DNA of 5,277 nucleotides from Lachnospiraceae bacterium UBA1753 (GTDB lineage: Bacteria > Bacillota > Clostridia > Lachnospirales > Lachnospiraceae). The notes under the pieces were generated by a model. That model was not told the origin of the DNA. It made no database searches and was given only the letters and a program-made list of their open reading frames with translations. Below are positions 1-5,277 of this stretch, piece after piece (within the stretch, counting starts at the first letter, position 1; each line of letters begins with the position of its first letter). Location: NCBI GenBank assembly GCA_002317595.1, contig DCHL01000084.1, positions 22,768 through 28,044 on the forward strand, given 5' to 3'. The position numbers and the translations under genes are program-made.

Positions 1-32
1 AATGCTGTATCGGCTATGATGCATTTACGACA

Positions 33-70
33 AGAAGCCAATACATACTAAAGTAGGAGTATAGGCTTCT
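33..70. repeat. Imperfect inverted repeat (hairpin) of unknown role
   Basis: AGAAGCC (33-39) pairs with GGCTTCT (64-70), and an inner ATACT (45-49) pairs with AGTAT (58-62), leaving a small asymmetric bulge. No T-tract follows on either strand, so it is not a convincing intrinsic terminator. It could be the end structure of an upstream transcript, because a short open plus-strand frame ends at TAA 49-51 inside it, or a remnant of a mobile-element end. Nothing else in 1-125 can be assigned; a second small hairpin (86-90 with 95-99) also lacks a T-tract. Confidence 0.35.
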
Positions 71-125
71 GGCGCAAAACTGTCCTGGGCCAATGCCCAC
101 ACAGAAATTTCCACATACACGAGAC

Positions 126-162
126 AAAAAAAGAAGGCTGCCGCTTTACCATTGCGACAGCC
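126..162 (-). terminator. Rho-independent terminator of the minus-strand small RNA
   Basis: Read on the minus strand, GGCTGTCGC (162-154) pairs with GCGGCAGCC (144-136) over nine positions with one G-U wobble. The loop is nine bases (153-145). The T-rich run TTCTTTTTTT follows directly (135-126). The stem plus U-tract is the classical intrinsic terminator layout. On the plus strand the same hairpin is followed by mixed sequence, so termination is directed leftwards. No minus-strand protein gene runs into it, which supports an RNA gene to its right. Confidence 0.85.
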
Positions 163-181
163 ATCTAAACTGACATTTCCA

Positions 182-311
182 TTGGACCTTACCTCCGAAT
201 CTGAATACTTTGATGTAAATCTTCAACTATCCTTTGGACCGTACCTCCGATCTTCGATATTATGATGCAAATCTTAAACTATCCTTTGGACTACCCTCCT
301 TGAATCTTTAG
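182..311. repeat. 52-bp tandem repeat, two full copies and one partial
   Basis: Copies begin with TTGGAC at 182, 234 and 286, exactly 52 bp apart. Copies one and two match at about 42 of 52 positions. The third matches mainly in its first 25 bases or so (TTGGAC, CTCC, GAATCT) and then fades. Differences cluster in the middle of the unit, while the CTCC core and the AAATCTTNAACTATCC end are kept. The copies abut directly without spacers, so this is not a CRISPR array. They make up the body of the candidate minus-strand small RNA. Confidence 0.85.
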
Positions 312-336
312 AACTTGCTTCGTTGTTGATAAGATG

Positions 337-365
337 AATATACTCCCCAAAGATCAATTTTTCAA
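337..365 (-). promoter_or_regulatory. Sigma-A-like promoter of the small RNA
   Basis: On the minus strand, TTGAAA (365-360) is a five-of-six match to the -35 consensus. TATATT (342-337) matches the -10 in five of six. The spacer is the optimal 17 bp (359-343). Transcription would start around 330. It diverges from the operon promoter at 415-444, with about 50 bp between the two -35 boxes. Confidence 0.65.
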
Positions 366-414
366 CTCGTAATATGCACCAATATTTTACGCGAAAAATC
401 AGTAAAAAAGCGGA

Positions 415-444
415 TTGAGAAAAAATGGAATTTGGAGTTATAAT
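415..444 (+). promoter_or_regulatory. Sigma-A-like promoter of the AddB-like/AddA-like operon
   Basis: TTGAGA (415-420) serves as -35 and a perfect TATAAT (439-444) as -10, with an 18-bp spacer. The start is expected near 451, giving a leader of about 107 nt before the ATG at 558. No extended -10 TGn is present. The A-tracts upstream (about 394-408) could act as an UP-like element. With 17 bp to the next gene and no promoter or terminator between the two genes, this is the likely promoter for both. Confidence 0.7.
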
Positions 445-453
445 AGTATTGTT

Positions 454-485
454 GCGGGCCGTTTGACCCGCTTATTTTGTTTTTG
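454..485 (+). terminator. Promoter-proximal hairpin with U-tract (attenuator-like or 5' stabiliser)
   Basis: GCGGG (454-458) pairs with CCCGC (467-471) around an eight-base loop, followed by TTATTTTGTTTTT (472-484). It has the form of a short intrinsic terminator reading rightwards. It lies only a few bases after the predicted transcription start (about 451) and about 70 bp before the coding start. It could be a leader attenuator, a terminator for transcripts coming from further left, or a 5' stem-loop that protects the mRNA. The five-base-pair stem is short, so strong termination is uncertain. No alternative antiterminator pairing was obvious to me. Confidence 0.5.
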
Positions 486-545
486 CGAGCAAGACGGAAA
501 ATCTGCCACATGGTGGAGCACTGGAACAGAACCGGAGAAGAAAAA

Positions 546-551
546 GAGAGG
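546..551 (+). promoter_or_regulatory. Ribosome binding site deciding the AddB-like start
   Basis: GAGAGG ends six bases before the ATG at 558, with the GAGG core at 548-551. In-frame candidates further up, a TTG at 477 and an ATG at 510, have no comparable site, and the TTG lies inside the U-tract of the leader hairpin. This favours 558 as the start. Confidence 0.7.
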
Positions 552-557
552 TTAAGA

Positions 558-3284
558 ATGAGAGAGCGTATTATTCTTGCACCGGGAGCAAGGGGAAGTG
601 AACTGATCAGCAGCCTTGCACTGCACGGGGTGAACTGTATAAATCTTAAGATTATGGGAGCAGCACAGCTCGCAAGATATATTCTGATGAGGTCGGGAGT
701 TCCGATTGAGCAGGAGTTTCTGAACTCGCGCGAGGAGTGCACGATAATTACCAAGGCTATTGCGGGCGAGGAATATTACGGCAGGCCTACCTATGCGGAC
801 ATCAGGCATATCACGCAGTCCATGAAGAAGATGAGGATGCTGGTGACCGGGGAAGAGGAGCGCGTGGTTGGCGAGACGCTGGCAAGGGGAATTTTTACCG
901 AGAAGAATGAGGCTCTCCTGCAGACATATAGAAATTACATGAAGATCATGGCTGAGGCCAATGCAATCGACACGGTCAGCCTCATCAGGAAGGCAATTGC
1001 CGAAGGGAAAAAATTAGAAGCGGACCTTGAGTGCCTCTGTGAGTATCCGCTCAGTCCTCTTGAGCGAACGCTCCTTGAGAAGGCAGCGGGCGGAGAAGGC
1101 GCCTACAGGATGATTAAACTTAGCGACCTGTATAAGAAAGGCAGCATAGAAAACGCAAATGCAGGAAACTCGAGCACTGAGACAGCTGGCGAAGGAAACT
1201 CGAATATAGAAAATACAGACGGAGAAAACTCAAACACCTCAGTCAAGATCGACAGCTTCAGGAACTGCTACGGCTCCCCCAACGAGGTCGAGACAATACT
1301 GAGCGATAGATACGGCGGCAGAATACTGAGTGACGGATGCGTTGGCAGGGCGCTGGATTCCTGCACGGTTGCGGTGACAGATGCGGCGACATACTCGCAG
1401 CTGTTCTTTGACTATGCACTTCTTTACGATATCCCCATGACATTTGGCTGCGGGGTTCCCATCATCAACGCAAATCCCGCGAGACTACTCGTGCTGTATT
1501 ATCACTGGATCACGGATGGGTTCTTTGGCGTTGATGCTTTGAACGAGATGATAGACAGCAAAACCTTTAATAAGTCAGTGTGGCGCGAGCAGTTCCCCGA
1601 GCCTCAGGAGGGCTTCTCGTGGAAGTTCTTCTACGAAGTACTCGGCGGATTGCGTCTTACGAACAATGCGGAGACAAATCGGGAGAGGATTGAGAACTAC
1701 AAGGCGGCAATAGCAGAAGAGGAAAGAATAGCAGAAGAGGAGAGAATAGCAGAAGAGGAAAAAATAGCAGAAGAGGAAAAAATATCAGGCAAGGATGCTG
1801 CCAAGGATTACAGGCTGCTGACACAGAAGAATCAGTGCATTCCCTTCCTTGAAATCGCAGCCAGGGAACTTGCCCTTGAGACGGAGGACTTCATCCAGAA
1901 GTATGCATATATCCGCAGAGGCTCTAAGAATAACTCGGATGTGATGATTACGAAGATTGACCTTGCCGCAGTGAAGGCAATATACGAGGAGCTTGGCGTC
2001 ATCAGACGCGCGGGCACATGGCAGTCCAAGGATGACCTCATCAAGAACGTATTGGGAATTGGAATCTGCGGCGAGAGAAGCGAGGCAGGTAAACTCCACA
2101 TAACAGATATAGGCGGAGCGCTCACCGTGATGCGCGAGAACATCTATATCGCAGGACTCTCTGCGACCAAGTTCCCAGGCTCTCCCACAGAGGACTACCT
2201 GCTGCTGGATGCAGACATAAAGCTCTTTGGGGCAGAGGCTGAGTACATGACCTCGGAGGGAAAAATTAAGGGAAAGCGCGAGCGGCTGATGAGCCTTGCG
2301 AAGCTGGCGTCAGAACTTCACAGCCATATTTTTGTCTCATATCCAGGACTTAATGTGTCAGAACTCAAGAAGGACAACGCATCGTCCATGCTGTTTGAAC
2401 TGTGTAGGGCCGAGGCCGGAAGCAGCATCACCGTGCAGGAGCTTGAGGCACGCGTGGAAAAAATAGATTACTTTACTCCTGCGATATCCGCCACAAGGGA
2501 AATCGGCAGGGCCTACAATGCTGGCGGAAAAATCAGGCGAGAAAGGGCCAAAGAGCCTGAGAAGATAAGCATCAGTGTAAGTCTTGACAGGGAGTGGTCG
2601 CCCTCTGCAATCAGCCTGTTCATCAAGGACAGACCGGAGTTTCTGCTGAAGTACATGCTGGGCCTTTCAAAGACTGACCCGACGGATCCCTTCACGGTAA
2701 TCTCGCCGATTGCTGCGGGAAATATCGCGCATCGCCTTATGGAGAAGCTCGCCAATTCGGGCATGGGAAAGGACGAATTCCTGAGGATGTCTGAGGAATA
2801 CTTTGACAGGTATTTGAAAGAAAATCCGCCGCTCGTTACTGTAAATGTATCGCCTGCAAGGGATGACTTCATGGAGCTTATGGAGAATGCCTTTGACGGG
2901 GACAAGGGCCGCGAGGTCGTGATGGCAGAGGAAGAGATTCACTGCACTCATCCGTCGGGAGTTAAGCTGTACGGATATCCCGACCGCGTGGAGAAGCTTG
3001 AGGATGGAAGTTTCCTGATTGTCGATTACAAGACAGGAAGGAAGATGGACCACATCGAGGACGATATTATGACCTGCGTGCAGGTGGTCATCTATGCGTA
3101 CATGCTCGAGCAGCAGGGATACAACGTGTCAGGCGGAGAATTCAGATATGTCCGCCTGGGAGAAGTGATACCCTGCAGATATGATGATGAAATGAAGGCG
3201 GCCTTAACAACTGTTCTTGAGCAGTTTAAGGAAGACATTGAGAACTTCAGTTTCGGATTTGGTGAAACTGAGGATGAAGAATAG
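558..3284 (+). CDS. AddB-like protein with C-terminal PD-(D/E)XK nuclease, divergent
   Basis: This 908-aa protein is probably the nuclease subunit of a cytoplasmic AddAB/RexAB-like helicase-nuclease acting on double-strand DNA ends. The N-terminus (residues 5-16, IILAPGARGSEL) sits where classical AddB has its Walker A but has no GK[ST]. Residues 271-323 (VAVTDAATYSQLF onward) and 529-615 (IYIAGLSATKFP, then SYPGL and SSMLFEL) resemble the degenerate helicase domains of AddB/RecC-type proteins. The nuclease domain is complete: H725 in GNIAHRLMEK, D809 in GYPDR, D823 and K825 in VDYKTG, and Q842 with Y846. Classical AddB has four cysteines binding 4Fe-4S around this domain. Here the matching upstream segment (681-703, SPSAISLF..DRPEFLLKY) has none, and the tail after Q842 has a single Cys. 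The protein is shorter than typical AddB (around 1,150 aa) and carries two low-complexity repeat tracts (198-227 and 385-408). The start at 558 is chosen from the GAGAGG site. The helicase partner follows after 17 bp. The family is fairly sure; orthology to true AddB is not, so no symbol is given. Confidence 0.85.
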   Translation: MRERIILAPGARGSELISSLALHGVNCINLKIMGAAQLARYILMRSGVPIEQEFLNSREECTIITKAIAGEEYYGRPTYADIRHITQSMKKMRMLVTGEEERVVGETLARGIFTEKNEALLQTYRNYMKIMAEANAIDTVSLIRKAIAEGKKLEADLECLCEYPLSPLERTLLEKAAGGEGAYRMIKLSDLYKKGSIENANAGNSSTETAGEGNSNIENTDGENSNTSVKIDSFRNCYGSPNEVETILSDRYGGRILSDGCVGRALDSCTVAVTDAATYSQLFFDYALLYDIPMTFGCGVPIINANPARLLVLYYHWITDGFFGVDALNEMIDSKTFNKSVWREQFPEPQEGFSWKFFYEVLGGLRLTNNAETNRERIENYKAAIAEEERIAEEERIAEEEKIAEEEKISGKDAAKDYRLLTQKNQCIPFLEIAARELALETEDFIQKYAYIRRGSKNNSDVMITKIDLAAVKAIYEELGVIRRAGTWQSKDDLIKNVLGIGICGERSEAGKLHITDIGGALTVMRENIYIAGLSATKFPGSPTEDYLLLDADIKLFGAEAEYMTSEGKIKGKRERLMSLAKLASELHSHIFVSYPGLNVSELKKDNASSMLFELCRAEAGSSITVQELEARVEKIDYFTPAISATREIGRAYNAGGKIRRERAKEPEKISISVSLDREWSPSAISLFIKDRPEFLLKYMLGLSKTDPTDPFTVISPIAAGNIAHRLMEKLANSGMGKDEFLRMSEEYFDRYLKENPPLVTVNVSPARDDFMELMENAFDGDKGREVVMAEEEIHCTHPSGVKLYGYPDRVEKLEDGSFLIVDYKTGRKMDHIEDDIMTCVQVVIYAYMLEQQGYNVSGGEFRYVRLGEVIPCRYDDEMKAALTTVLEQFKEDIENFSFGFGETEDEE
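1149..1238 (+). repeat. Three degenerate 30-bp in-frame repeats (Asn/Ser/Glu-rich linker)
   Basis: Units start at 1149, 1179 and 1209 and encode ENANAGNSST, ETAGEGNSNI and ENTDGENSNT (residues 198-227 of the AddB-like protein). GGAAACTCG or GAAAACTCA recurs at the same place in each unit. The tract is hydrophilic and probably a disordered linker inside the N-terminal helicase-like part. It looks like an expanded insertion, not part of the fold. Confidence 0.7.
1710..1781 (+). repeat. Four 18-bp tandem repeats coding IAEEE(R/K)
   Basis: Units begin at 1710, 1728, 1746 and 1764 and read ATAGCAGAAGAGGA followed by AAGA, GAGA, AAAA and AAAA; units three and four are identical. They encode IAEEER twice and IAEEEK twice (residues 385-408), then fade into ISGKDAAKD. 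The segment should form a charged helix, possibly a coiled-coil-like spacer. Near-identity at the DNA level suggests recent slippage expansion, so copy number may vary between strains. Confidence 0.9.
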
Positions 3285-3285
3285 G

Positions 3286-3292
3286 AAGGAGG
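3286..3292 (+). promoter_or_regulatory. Ribosome binding site of the AddA-like gene
   Basis: AAGGAGG is a near-perfect anti-16S match placed nine bases before the ATG at 3302. It begins two bases after the upstream stop codon (TAG 3282-3284), so the second gene has its own strong translation initiation inside the operon. Confidence 0.85.
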
Positions 3293-3301
3293 AAGACTGG
3301 T

Positions 3302-5277
3302 ATGGCTAAGATTAATTTTATTTCCAGCGCATTTACTGGCACGCGGGTTGTGGTCAATGCAAATCCGGAACGTGATGCCGAGGAAGAAAGAATCAGCGTT
3401 GAGGCGGATTCAGTGTCCAGAATCAGGATTGTCTCCGAGACCGATAAGAATTTCTTCGTGGAGGCAGGTGCAGGTTCTGGCAAGACTACCATGCTCGTCA
3501 GCAGGATGGTGGCGATGGTTGAGTCGGGCATTGACATCAGCAAGATATGCGCAATCACGTTTACCAAGGCGGCAGCGGGCGAATTTTATGACCGCTTCCA
3601 GAAGGTGCTCATTGAGAGAAGCAACCCTGACTATGTGTGGGTGGACAAGGGCTACGCAGGTCAGCTCGGCGCTCCTACAGAGGAGACAAGGGCGAGATGC
3701 GCAGAGGCCCTTCAGAATATTGACCTGTGCTTCATGGGAACGATTGACTCCTTCTGCGGAATGGTGCTGTCAGAGCACCCGTCAGATGCGGGCATTCCCT
3801 CTGATGCAGTGCTGATGACAGAAAACGATGCCAAGGCATTATATAAGCAGATATATGTTCAGATAAGTGAGGGAAAGCACGGCACACACCTTCAGGACCT
3901 GGCGAGGATTTTCAGAATGGTATTCTGGAATGCCGAGGAGGTATTCACTGCCGGCGAGGCCCTGCTGATGAATAACAGGAATGTCAATTTCAACTTTACG
4001 CCTGGAGCGGTAATTGACATCGATACTGAGTTTGCCGCGGAGAGAGCGGAGATTATCAGGGCGGTAACCTGTCTTCAGGACCACCGCGAGCTTGCTTATA
4101 CCGGGAATGACGCGAGCCGGAAGGCATGGACTGCGATTGATGATAATGCTTATGCGCTCAGATCGAGGTGGAGCAGTAATTTTTCCAACGTCGTCTATGC
4201 TCTTAGAAGCATGGCAGGAATCAGGGCTCTTCCAGAGGGACTTAGGAACTACAGCGCTTCACTCGCGGACGTGTTTGAGCCCGGCGGAAAGAAGGGAACC
4301 TGGATTGAGTTTAAGCCTGGAAAGGCTGGCGGCGTGCTCGACAAGCTCTGCCGGATGCAGTACCAGCTTTCGATGACCTTCCTGAAGGAGAGTGTGCCTG
4401 TCATTGAAAAAATAATGAAGGAGAAGGGTGCAATGACCTTCTTTGACTATCTCTTCTATCTGCGCAACATGCTGAAGGCAGATGCAGAGGCGTCAGGCAG
4501 GCTCATCCATTACATCTACGACAGACACAGCTATTTCCTGATTGACGAGTTCCAGGATACCAACCCCATGCAGGCGGAGGTATTCTTCTATCTTGCTGCG
4601 CAGAATCCGCAGCCACAGTGGAGTGCCTGCATTCCCAAGCCGGGCTCGCTCTTTATCGTGGGCGATCCCAAGCAGTCCATCTACAGGTTCCGAAGCGCGG
4701 ATGTGACTTCGTTCCTCAAGGTAAAGGGGTTGTTTGAAAATGGAGCAGGTGAGATTCTGCAGCTGTCGAGGAACTTCAGGTCCACCAAAAAGCTATGTGA
4801 GTACTTCAACTCAGTATTCTCGACGATGCTGCCGACGCAGACTGAGGTCCAGAGCAGGTTCGAGAGGATTCCGCTTCCAGAAATAGAGAGCGATGAATTC
4901 CAGGGCATCTACTCCTACAATGCCTACTCGGGAATGGCACTGGAAAACCATCCCGGCGAGTCGGACCCTGAGCAGATCAGGAAAATAGTAGAGTCAATTG
5001 TCGGCAGGCCTGACATCAAGGTATCAAGGGATGGCGAGGAACCACACCCGGTCAGATACAGCGACATCATGATAATCACCTACGGTAAGGCAAAAATCGG
5101 GCCTATCATGGAGGAACTTGAGTCTGCGGACATTCCAATGCATGTGGAGGGTATGGTGCCCTTTGACCGCAACGAGGCGCTATCTGCGATAGCAGTCATC
5201 TACAGAGCCGTCGCCAACCCCGACGACCAGAGGGCACTATACATTGCCCTCAAGGATGTGTTCATCTGCCTCAGCGA
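3302..5277 (+). CDS. AddA/RecB-like UvrD-family helicase, 3' end outside window
   Basis: The first 658 residues of a superfamily 1A DNA helicase are visible; the reading frame is open to the window edge. Motif I is GAGSGKTT (56-63, K61), motif Ia ITFTKAAAGEF (85-95), and a GTIDSFC element follows (146-152) where relatives usually have a His in place of Asp. TFFDYL (379-384) leads to the Walker B motif DEFQDTNPMQ (415-424), motif III FIVGDPKQSIYRFRSAD (451-467) and motif IV LSRNFRST (488-495). These residues predict ATP-driven 3'-5' translocation, partnered with the nuclease encoded just upstream. Residues 1-50 form an unusual leader without a Gln, so the Q motif normally preceding motif I is not recognisable; the D-x-SR-x-RI...FFVEAGAGSGKT pattern is closer to RecB/COG1074-like proteins than to textbook AddA. 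Motifs V and VI and a possible C-terminal nuclease domain lie beyond the window. Helicase identity is very secure; AddA orthology is likely but unproven. Confidence 0.9.
   Translation, partial: MAKINFISSAFTGTRVVVNANPERDAEEERISVEADSVSRIRIVSETDKNFFVEAGAGSGKTTMLVSRMVAMVESGIDISKICAITFTKAAAGEFYDRFQKVLIERSNPDYVWVDKGYAGQLGAPTEETRARCAEALQNIDLCFMGTIDSFCGMVLSEHPSDAGIPSDAVLMTENDAKALYKQIYVQISEGKHGTHLQDLARIFRMVFWNAEEVFTAGEALLMNNRNVNFNFTPGAVIDIDTEFAAERAEIIRAVTCLQDHRELAYTGNDASRKAWTAIDDNAYALRSRWSSNFSNVVYALRSMAGIRALPEGLRNYSASLADVFEPGGKKGTWIEFKPGKAGGVLDKLCRMQYQLSMTFLKESVPVIEKIMKEKGAMTFFDYLFYLRNMLKADAEASGRLIHYIYDRHSYFLIDEFQDTNPMQAEVFFYLAAQNPQPQWSACIPKPGSLFIVGDPKQSIYRFRSADVTSFLKVKGLFENGAGEILQLSRNFRSTKKLCEYFNSVFSTMLPTQTEVQSRFERIPLPEIESDEFQGIYSYNAYSGMALENHPGESDPEQIRKIVESIVGRPDIKVSRDGEEPHPVRYSDIMIITYGKAKIGPIMEELESADIPMHVEGMVPFDRNEALSAIAVIYRAVANPDDQRALYIALKDVFICLS

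Larger units (their letters stand above)
126..330 (-). ncRNA. Candidate small RNA (about 205 nt) with three GGAGG-loop hairpins
   Basis: A minus-strand transcription unit is bounded by a sigma-A-like promoter (337-365, predicted start near 330) and a strong intrinsic terminator (126-162). The body contains two full and one partial copy of a 52-bp repeat. 52 is not a multiple of three and the frames contain stops, so a repeat protein is ruled out. In each copy a short stem can form: AATC 303-306 with GACT 289-292, GATC 249-252 with GACC 237-240, and AATC 198-201 with GACC 185-188 (plus-strand bases). Each leaves an 8-10 nt loop carrying GGAGG in the RNA. The same RNA has further AGGA and TGGA motifs between the stems. 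Repeated GGA in loops is known from CsrA/RsmA-sequestering RNAs; GGAGG also equals the Shine-Dalgarno core. I do not recognise a named RNA family. The function is inference; the existence of a transcript is moderately well supported. Confidence 0.6.

Noticed and set aside
1..51. Open plus-strand frame ending NTY-stop (TAA 49-51), possible 3' end of an upstream gene
   Set aside because: Only 16 residues are visible and match nothing I recognise; a random frame of this length is common, so no CDS was called.
86..99. Small hairpin TGGGC/GCCCA as a terminator
   Set aside because: It has only five base pairs and no T-tract on either strand.
182..311. CRISPR array
   Set aside because: The units abut with no spacers, are only about 81% identical and number fewer than three full copies.
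425..466. 13-codon ORF MEFGVIIVLLRAV ending in the loop of the leader hairpin, resembling a branched-chain attenuator peptide
   Set aside because: Its ATG lies upstream of the TATAAT box, so it would not be on the operon transcript, and it has no clear ribosome site.
477..557. Longer start for the AddB-like gene at TTG 477 or ATG 510
   Set aside because: Neither has a good ribosome site, 477 lies in the U-tract of the leader hairpin, and the extra 27 residues look unlike the family; ATG 558 has GAGAGG at good spacing.
362..809. Minus-strand open frames overlapping the start of the AddB-like gene
   Set aside because: They are antisense to a well-supported coding region, lack ribosome sites and show no family features.
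1785..3053. Several minus-strand open frames of about 100-130 codons
   Set aside because: All are antisense shadows of the nuclease gene, whose motifs continue without interruption through the same bases.
3348..4376. Plus-strand frames at 3348-3815 and 4092-4376, and minus-strand frames at 3247-3567 and 3839-4084
   Set aside because: The helicase frame starting at 3302 is open throughout and carries ordered helicase motifs; the others are out-of-frame shadows.

Overview
The window looks like chromosomal DNA of a Gram-positive anaerobe of the Bacillota/Clostridia type, possibly Lachnospiraceae. Three things suggest this: strong purine-rich Shine-Dalgarno sites (AAGGAGG, GGAGGT), sigma-A-like promoters, and the gene order nuclease subunit then helicase subunit, which is the addB-addA (rexB-rexA) order of Firmicutes. 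This is inference from style, not a species identification.

Layout. Positions 1-125 hold no convincing gene, only an imperfect hairpin at 33-70. Positions 126-365 look like a complete small-RNA gene on the minus strand. It has a TTGAAA-N17-TATATT promoter (337-365), an expected start near 330, a body made of 52-bp tandem repeats (182 to about 311), and a strong intrinsic terminator (126-162). Each repeat can fold so that a GGAGG sequence sits in a hairpin loop. Positions 415-557 hold the promoter and leader of a plus-strand operon, with a GC hairpin plus U-tract almost at the predicted +1. Two protein genes follow: 558-3284, an AddB-like protein with a C-terminal PD-(D/E)XK nuclease, and after a 17-bp gap 3302 to beyond the window end, an AddA/RecB-like UvrD-family helicase.

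The two proteins most likely form one helicase-nuclease that processes double-strand DNA ends for recombination, in the manner of AddAB/RexAB/RecBCD. The set is divergent. The AddB-like subunit is shorter than classical AddB (908 aa against roughly 1,150), has no recognisable Walker A lysine, and lacks the cysteines that hold the iron-sulfur cluster in classical AddB, while its nuclease active site is intact. It also carries two internal low-complexity repeat tracts. The helicase subunit has intact motifs I to IV but an unusual N-terminus without a Q-motif glutamine. Motifs V and VI and any C-terminal nuclease domain lie outside the window.

The most novel-looking item is the divergent repeat-built small RNA. 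The divergent AddAB-like pair comes second.
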